Shown here: positions 29,113 to 33,154 of the stretch, piece after piece
Layout of the letters: each line of letters begins with the position of its first letter
How positions within the stretch are numbered: the stretch's first letter is position 1
NCBI GenBank assembly: GCA_043809645.1
Contig: JBDROX010000013.1
Span: 1 to 33,154 of the forward strand
Direction of reading: 5' to 3'
Length of the DNA stretch: 33,154 nucleotides
From: JBDROX01 sp043809645
GTDB lineage: Bacteria; Patescibacteriota; Patescibacteriia; Magasanikbacterales; UBA922
Made by a program: the position numbers and the translations under genes
Notes under the pieces: generated by a model
Told to the model about the DNA's origin: nothing
Seen by the model: only the letters and a program-made list of their open reading frames with translations
Databases searched by the model: none

Positions 29113-29457
29113 TTATGCTGCCTTTCTATTTTTCATCTCCTGCTCTATTTCTAAACGCCTCTCCATAGATTCTGGTTTTGAAGCAATTGCCTCTTCCGTG
29201 AGGGTTCTCACCTTTTCAGCTTCAGTATAAAGGTTGAATGTCTCACTCCCTCGAAGTTTGAGTTCTCCTTCCTCTTTTGGAAGATTCTCAAATTTTTTTA
29301 TGATATATTCGAGTCTCACTCGTAGATCTTCAAGGTCATCTCTTCCTTTAGAAATGGTCTCTTGAACTGAATCTAAAATATATTTGAGGCGGGGAATATA
29401 GACTTTTTGAATTATCTCGGATGTGTCCATTTCAGATACTGGTTTTGATTGTTCCAT
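29113..29457 (-). CDS. Small coiled-coil protein of unknown function
   Basis: 114 residues, soluble, highly charged and helical (EIIQKVYIPRLKYILDSVQE, DLEDLRVRLEYIIKKFENLP, EAEKVRTLTEEAIASKPESM). No family, signal or membrane segment is recognised. It lies divergent to dnaE, and the -10 boxes of the two promoters overlap. The stop is TAA. Confidence 0.72.
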   Translation of the reverse strand: MEQSKPVSEMDTSEIIQKVYIPRLKYILDSVQETISKGRDDLEDLRVRLEYIIKKFENLPKEEGELKLRGSETFNLYTEAEKVRTLTEEAIASKPESMERRLEIEQEMKNRKAA

Positions 29458-29470
29458 ATATTTTTGTTAG

Positions 29471-29499
29471 TTGATTTTCTCCTACTATTTATATATAGT
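29471..29499 (+). promoter_or_regulatory. Promoter of dnaE
   Basis: TTGATT (29471-29476), 17-bp spacer, TATAGT (29494-29499). Leader about 30 nt, no clear Shine-Dalgarno. Confidence 0.65.
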
Positions 29500-29524
29500 A
29501 CCCCTACTTATTAGCACTTGTCCA
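29495..29524 (-). promoter_or_regulatory. Candidate promoter of the small coiled-coil gene
   Basis: Minus strand TGGACA (29524-29519), 18-bp spacer, TACTAT (29500-29495), overlapping the dnaE -10. Confidence 0.4.
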
Positions 29525-29534
29525 GTATTTTGGT

Positions 29535-32500
29535 ATGAATTTTGTTCATCTTCACGTCCATTCGCATTACTCGCTGCTCGATGGATTAACGACAATTAAG
29601 CCACTTGTAAAAACCGCAAAGAAGCGGGGTTTTCGTGCACTTGCACTTACTGACTATGGATCGATGTATGGAGCTATTGAGTTTTATAAGGCATGTAAAG
29701 CCGAGGATGTAAAACCGCTTATCGGCTTCGAGGCTTTTGTAGCAGCACGGACCAGACATGACAAAGATCCTCAGGAAGATAAAGAAATGTATAACCTAAT
29801 TTTACTGGCCGAGCACTTCAAGGGATACCAGAACCTCATGCGACTTTCTTCTCGTGGGCATCTGGAAGGATTCTATAATGATAGGCCGAGAGTGGATGCA
29901 GAATTACTAGGAGAATATAGCGAGGGTGTTATTGCACTGTCGGGCTGTATTAGGGGTGAAGTACCCTCGCTTCTTTTGCAAGGAAAAAAAGAAAAAGCAA
30001 AACAGGCTGCCGTGAAGTACCAAAACATTTTTGGAAAAGATAATTTTTACCTTGAGCTTCAGGATCATCCTGCCATCGAAGGTCAGATGGGTGTGAATAC
30101 TGCTCTTATCGAACTTTCAAAAGAGACAGGTATTCCACTTATCCTTTCTCGAGACGTTCATTATTTAAATACAGACGACGCAGAAGCTCAGGATATTCTC
30201 ACTTGTATAGGTAACGGATGGAAGGTCAATCAAATGGATAGGGAGGACTATAGACAAGTTGATAGATCACTCAATACTGCAGCCGATATTACATCACGTT
30301 TCCGTCATGTGGAGGAAGCTGCAGCAAACACAGTAAAAATTGCAGATAGAATACATCTCGAAATTCCACTTGATAATTGGCATTTCGCGCCTGTTGATCT
30401 TCCTCCTGGAAAGACAGCAGATGAAGCACTCCGAGATGAAGCAATCAAATGTGTTGGAGATTTCTATGATCCAGTCACCGATGAGCTCAAAGAGAGGATT
30501 GAGTATGAGTTAGATATCATCAAAACAAAAGGATATTCCCCTTACTTCATCTGCGTGGCAGACTACGTTCGATACGCAAAAGATAGTGGTATCGTAGAAT
30601 CGACTAGGGGGTCTGCTGCAGGATCACTCGTTTCATATGTGCTCGGCATTACCACGGTTGATCCTATCCGGTTCAAACTTCCGTTCGAGCGATTTCTCAA
30701 TCCATTTCGCCCAAGTCCGCCTGATGTGGATACAGATTTTGCTGATGATCGCAGAGATGAGATGATCGAGTATGTGACGAAGAAGTATGGAGCAGACAAG
30801 GTGGCTCAGATTATAACCTTTGGAACTATGGCAGCCCGCGCAGCAGTTCGCGACGTTGGACGTGCACTTGCGTTTTCCTATTCTTTTTGTGACCAGGTCG
30901 CCAAACTTATTCCGTTTGGCGCACAGGGATTTCCGATGACAATTGAGCGAGCCCTAAATGAAGAGCCTGACCTCCGACAGCTTTACAAAACAAATGAAGA
31001 TGTAAAGAGACTTCTTGGTCTTGCTCAGAAAGTAGAGGGGTGTGCTCGGCATACATCTATCCATGCAGCGGGTGTTGTCATTTCACCAACACCGCTCACT
31101 GATTTTTCTCCTGTGCAGCGAGAAACGGGTGGAGAACGACTTACGACCCAGTACGAGATGAAGTCAGTCGAGGCAGCCGGGGTACTCAAGAATGACTTTC
31201 TTGGAATCAGAAATCTTTCGATTCTTGGAAAAGTTGTTGAGATTGTAAAAGTGACAACTGGTGAAGAGGTAGATATTTATTCCCTTCCACTCGACAATAC
31301 AAAGACATTTGAAATGATTGCTCGTGGGGAAACCATGGGTGTATTCCAATTCGGTTCCTCTGGAATGCAGCGCTGGATCAAGGAACTGAAGCCAACGAAT
31401 ATTGATGATATCATGGCTATGGTGGCACTCTATCGGCCTGGTCCAATGGATTTTATTCCAGAGTATATCAAAAGAAAACACCACCCTGAATTCATTGACT
31501 ACCCACATCCAGACCTTCAAGATATTTTGGAAAAATCACTTGGTTTGCTTATTTATCAAGATGACGTCATGTTGACGGCAATTAAGCTTGCTGGCTATGA
31601 CTGGCTCGAGGCAGATAATTTTCGCAAGGCTATGGGAAAGAAAATCCCAGAGCTGATGAAAGAGCAGGAAAAGAAGTTTAAAGATGGATGTGTAAAAAAT
31701 AAGATTGCAAAGACTGTTGCGACAGATCTTTGGGAGCGTATCAAGCCATTTGCAACATACGCATTTAACAAAGCGCACGCTGCGAGCTATGGTATTGTGG
31801 CCTATCAGACAGCGTACATGAAGGCGAACTACCCTGTGCAATATATGACTGCTGTTCTCCATGCAGAGGCAGGGGACTCAGAGAAGGTCGCTCAGATTGC
31901 ACATGAGTGTAGGCGGATGAATATTGTGGTAATGCCGCCGGATATTAATGAGAGTTTCAAAAATTTTGCAATGGTGTCGAAGTCTGGTGAGCCAGGAAGA
32001 ATTCGCTTTGGACTCACAGCTGTCAAGAATGTGGGTGGACATATTTGCGAGGAAATATATAGAGAGCGAAAAGAAAATGGTCCATATGAAAATCTAGAAG
32101 ATCTTCTCAATCGTGTCCGCGATAAGGATCTCAATAAAAAATCTCTTGAAAGTCTGATCCAAGCTGGGGCACTGGATTGCTTTGGGTATGACCGAGGACT
32201 TCTTCTATCAAATATTGAAAACATTCAATATTTTTCAAAACAAGTAAAAGAACGCGAACTTTCAAATCAGGGATCACTTTTTGCTGGAACAGAAATAGAG
32301 CTTGGGTCAAAGGTAGTGCTCAAAGAAGCTCCTGAAGCCACCATGGATGAGAAGTTAATTTGGGAAAAAACATTGCTTGGGCTTTATGTCTCGTCACATC
32401 CATTCGCAGATTATTACAAGATAATGAAGGATTCTGTACTGCCTCTCGCAGAAGTCGAACAGTCAAAGCGAGGGGGGTGGGTTGTGATTGGTGGAGTTAT

Positions 32501-33014
32501 TGATGCGGCTAATAAGAAAATAACAAAGAAGGGGAGTGTGATGATGTTCGTCACTCTTCAGGACGAGAGCGGAACGCAAGAGCTCCTCGTCTTCCCAAAG
32601 ACGTATGAGAAAACAAAGAATGTATGGTATGAAGGAAACGTTGTCTGTGTCGTGGGGAAGACTCCTCCTGAAGAGGGCGATAATAAAGTTTTTGTAGAAA
32701 ATGTTTATGAACTCACAAAGGAGAATGCAGAGAGTGTGTCAATGCAAGTCTCGATGGGAAAGTCGTCTTTTACAAAACTAAAGAATGAGTCAGTGGTCGA
32801 AGAAAAAAGAATTGAAATTACGCTTTCAAAAACAAGTCTCAAAGAAAACATGGATACACTTAAGGAAATTTTTTCTAAATATCCAGGAGATATTCTGGTA
32901 TATCTAAATGTTGATGGTAATTATGTTCAGACAGAGACCAAACTCGACTGGAATTATGAAATAGAACAGAAACTTGCTTCACTTATTGGCCAGGGGCGAG
33001 TAAGATTTTCATAA
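29535..33014 (+). CDS. dnaE: DNA polymerase III alpha subunit
   Basis: 1159 residues, the replicative DNA polymerase of the DnaE1 type. The N-terminal PHP domain begins HVHSHYSLLDGLTTIKPLVK and DYGSMYGAIEFYKACK. The polymerase core has PDVDTDFADDRRDEMIEYV (catalytic aspartates near residue 400) and GVLKNDFLGIRNLSI with the third aspartate near 553, then YAFNKAHAASYGIVAYQTAY. A helix-hairpin-helix tract and an OB fold (GGWVVIGGVIDA, near 980) precede the C-terminal domain. The enzyme is complete and of usual length; no split or inserted intein is seen. The stop is TAA. Confidence 0.98.
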   Translation: MNFVHLHVHSHYSLLDGLTTIKPLVKTAKKRGFRALALTDYGSMYGAIEFYKACKAEDVKPLIGFEAFVAARTRHDKDPQEDKEMYNLILLAEHFKGYQNLMRLSSRGHLEGFYNDRPRVDAELLGEYSEGVIALSGCIRGEVPSLLLQGKKEKAKQAAVKYQNIFGKDNFYLELQDHPAIEGQMGVNTALIELSKETGIPLILSRDVHYLNTDDAEAQDILTCIGNGWKVNQMDREDYRQVDRSLNTAADITSRFRHVEEAAANTVKIADRIHLEIPLDNWHFAPVDLPPGKTADEALRDEAIKCVGDFYDPVTDELKERIEYELDIIKTKGYSPYFICVADYVRYAKDSGIVESTRGSAAGSLVSYVLGITTVDPIRFKLPFERFLNPFRPSPPDVDTDFADDRRDEMIEYVTKKYGADKVAQIITFGTMAARAAVRDVGRALAFSYSFCDQVAKLIPFGAQGFPMTIERALNEEPDLRQLYKTNEDVKRLLGLAQKVEGCARHTSIHAAGVVISPTPLTDFSPVQRETGGERLTTQYEMKSVEAAGVLKNDFLGIRNLSILGKVVEIVKVTTGEEVDIYSLPLDNTKTFEMIARGETMGVFQFGSSGMQRWIKELKPTNIDDIMAMVALYRPGPMDFIPEYIKRKHHPEFIDYPHPDLQDILEKSLGLLIYQDDVMLTAIKLAGYDWLEADNFRKAMGKKIPELMKEQEKKFKDGCVKNKIAKTVATDLWERIKPFATYAFNKAHAASYGIVAYQTAYMKANYPVQYMTAVLHAEAGDSEKVAQIAHECRRMNIVVMPPDINESFKNFAMVSKSGEPGRIRFGLTAVKNVGGHICEEIYRERKENGPYENLEDLLNRVRDKDLNKKSLESLIQAGALDCFGYDRGLLLSNIENIQYFSKQVKERELSNQGSLFAGTEIELGSKVVLKEAPEATMDEKLIWEKTLLGLYVSSHPFADYYKIMKDSVLPLAEVEQSKRGGWVVIGGVIDAANKKITKKGSVMMFVTLQDESGTQELLVFPKTYEKTKNVWYEGNVVCVVGKTPPEEGDNKVFVENVYELTKENAESVSMQVSMGKSSFTKLKNESVVEEKRIEITLSKTSLKENMDTLKEIFSKYPGDILVYLNVDGNYVQTETKLDWNYEIEQKLASLIGQGRVRFS

Positions 33015-33017
33015 TGA

Positions 33018-33051
33018 AAAATAAAAAAGCGTCCACTCCGAGCGTTTTTTT
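33018..33051 (+). terminator. Weak terminator after dnaE
   Basis: An A-rich stretch, a short GCG/CG stem with a bulge and a run of seven T. The stem is poor, so confidence is low. Confidence 0.35.
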
Positions 33052-33154
33052 GTTGGTGAAGCGGGGCCAGCGGGGATGGGGGTGGCGCGTGACGCTATGG
33101 TCAGGCGGTGTCAATCGAAAAGGGGCGAGTGTGCATAACCCCTGTGCGTCCGAC
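33052..33154. other. GC-rich stretch at the window end, content unclear
   Basis: The last 100 bases change abruptly to high GC, like the orphan genes at 5.9-7.3 kb. On the minus strand one frame reads 17 residues from the edge to a TGA, which would fit the end of another GC-rich gene. AGGGG and CCCCT can pair here. Too short to call. Confidence 0.3.

Noticed and set aside
1..33154. CRISPR array or cas genes
   Set aside because: No spaced identical repeats of 20-40 bp and no Cas motif; the heptamer runs have no spacers.

Overview
The window reads as a gene-dense bacterial chromosome segment of about 40 % GC by eye. It most resembles the Candidate Phyla Radiation / Patescibacteria (Parcubacteria-like). 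The reasons are the gene content (a pilin of the type IV secretion kind linked to a cell-wall amidase, a cytoplasmic-membrane PD40 propeller protein, LemA and HtpX, RseP, a short PheS with a cysteine cluster), very short intergenic gaps, and many starts with little or no Shine-Dalgarno sequence. This assignment is inference; no rRNA gene is present. Of 22 ordinary genes with a visible stop, 16 end in TAA, 6 in TAG and none in TGA, yet no gene contains in-frame TGA, so this is not an obvious TGA-recoded genome.

Layout. 1-2741 (minus): an LCP-family wall-polymer ligase, broken by one base, then der (cut by the window edge). 2788-5777 (plus): a small membrane protein, a tRNA-Arg with the unusual anticodon GCG, and recG. 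5813-7312 (plus): three short orphan genes that are GC-rich (62 % and 58 % by hand count for the first two), each with its own promoter and hairpin. The two with a defined end stop at TGA, and the third runs into a terminator without a stop. 7311-17303 (minus): a run clpC - helical protein - large coiled-coil membrane protein - PD40 propeller - DsbA-like protein - pilin/amidase fusion, then radA. I infer a cell-envelope assembly locus. 17395-18765 (plus): phosphomannomutase/phosphoglucomutase. 18767-23488 (minus): CDP-alcohol phosphatidyltransferase, htpX, two unknown proteins (one with three homopolymer frame breaks) and lemA. 23605-28560 (plus): rseP, pheS, a decayed four-helix-bundle gene, pheT. 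28714-29457: two small helical proteins facing each other. 29535-33014 (plus): dnaE. The last 100 bases are again GC-rich.

Regulation. A very regular promoter form can be read by eye: TTGnnn, 17 bp, TATACT-like. Several promoters are built into the terminator of the gene before. Three divergent gene pairs (clpC/pgm, lemA/rseP, small gene/dnaE) have overlapping -10 boxes on opposite strands. Tandem heptamers (AATTTTC, AATTTCC, AACAACT, GTAGAAA, AATTAGG) occur between genes and in frame inside recG and pheT.

Best leads: the GC-rich TGA-terminated orphan genes at 5.8-7.3 kb, the pilin/amidase fusion with its DsbA-like partner, and the heptamer insertions in essential genes.
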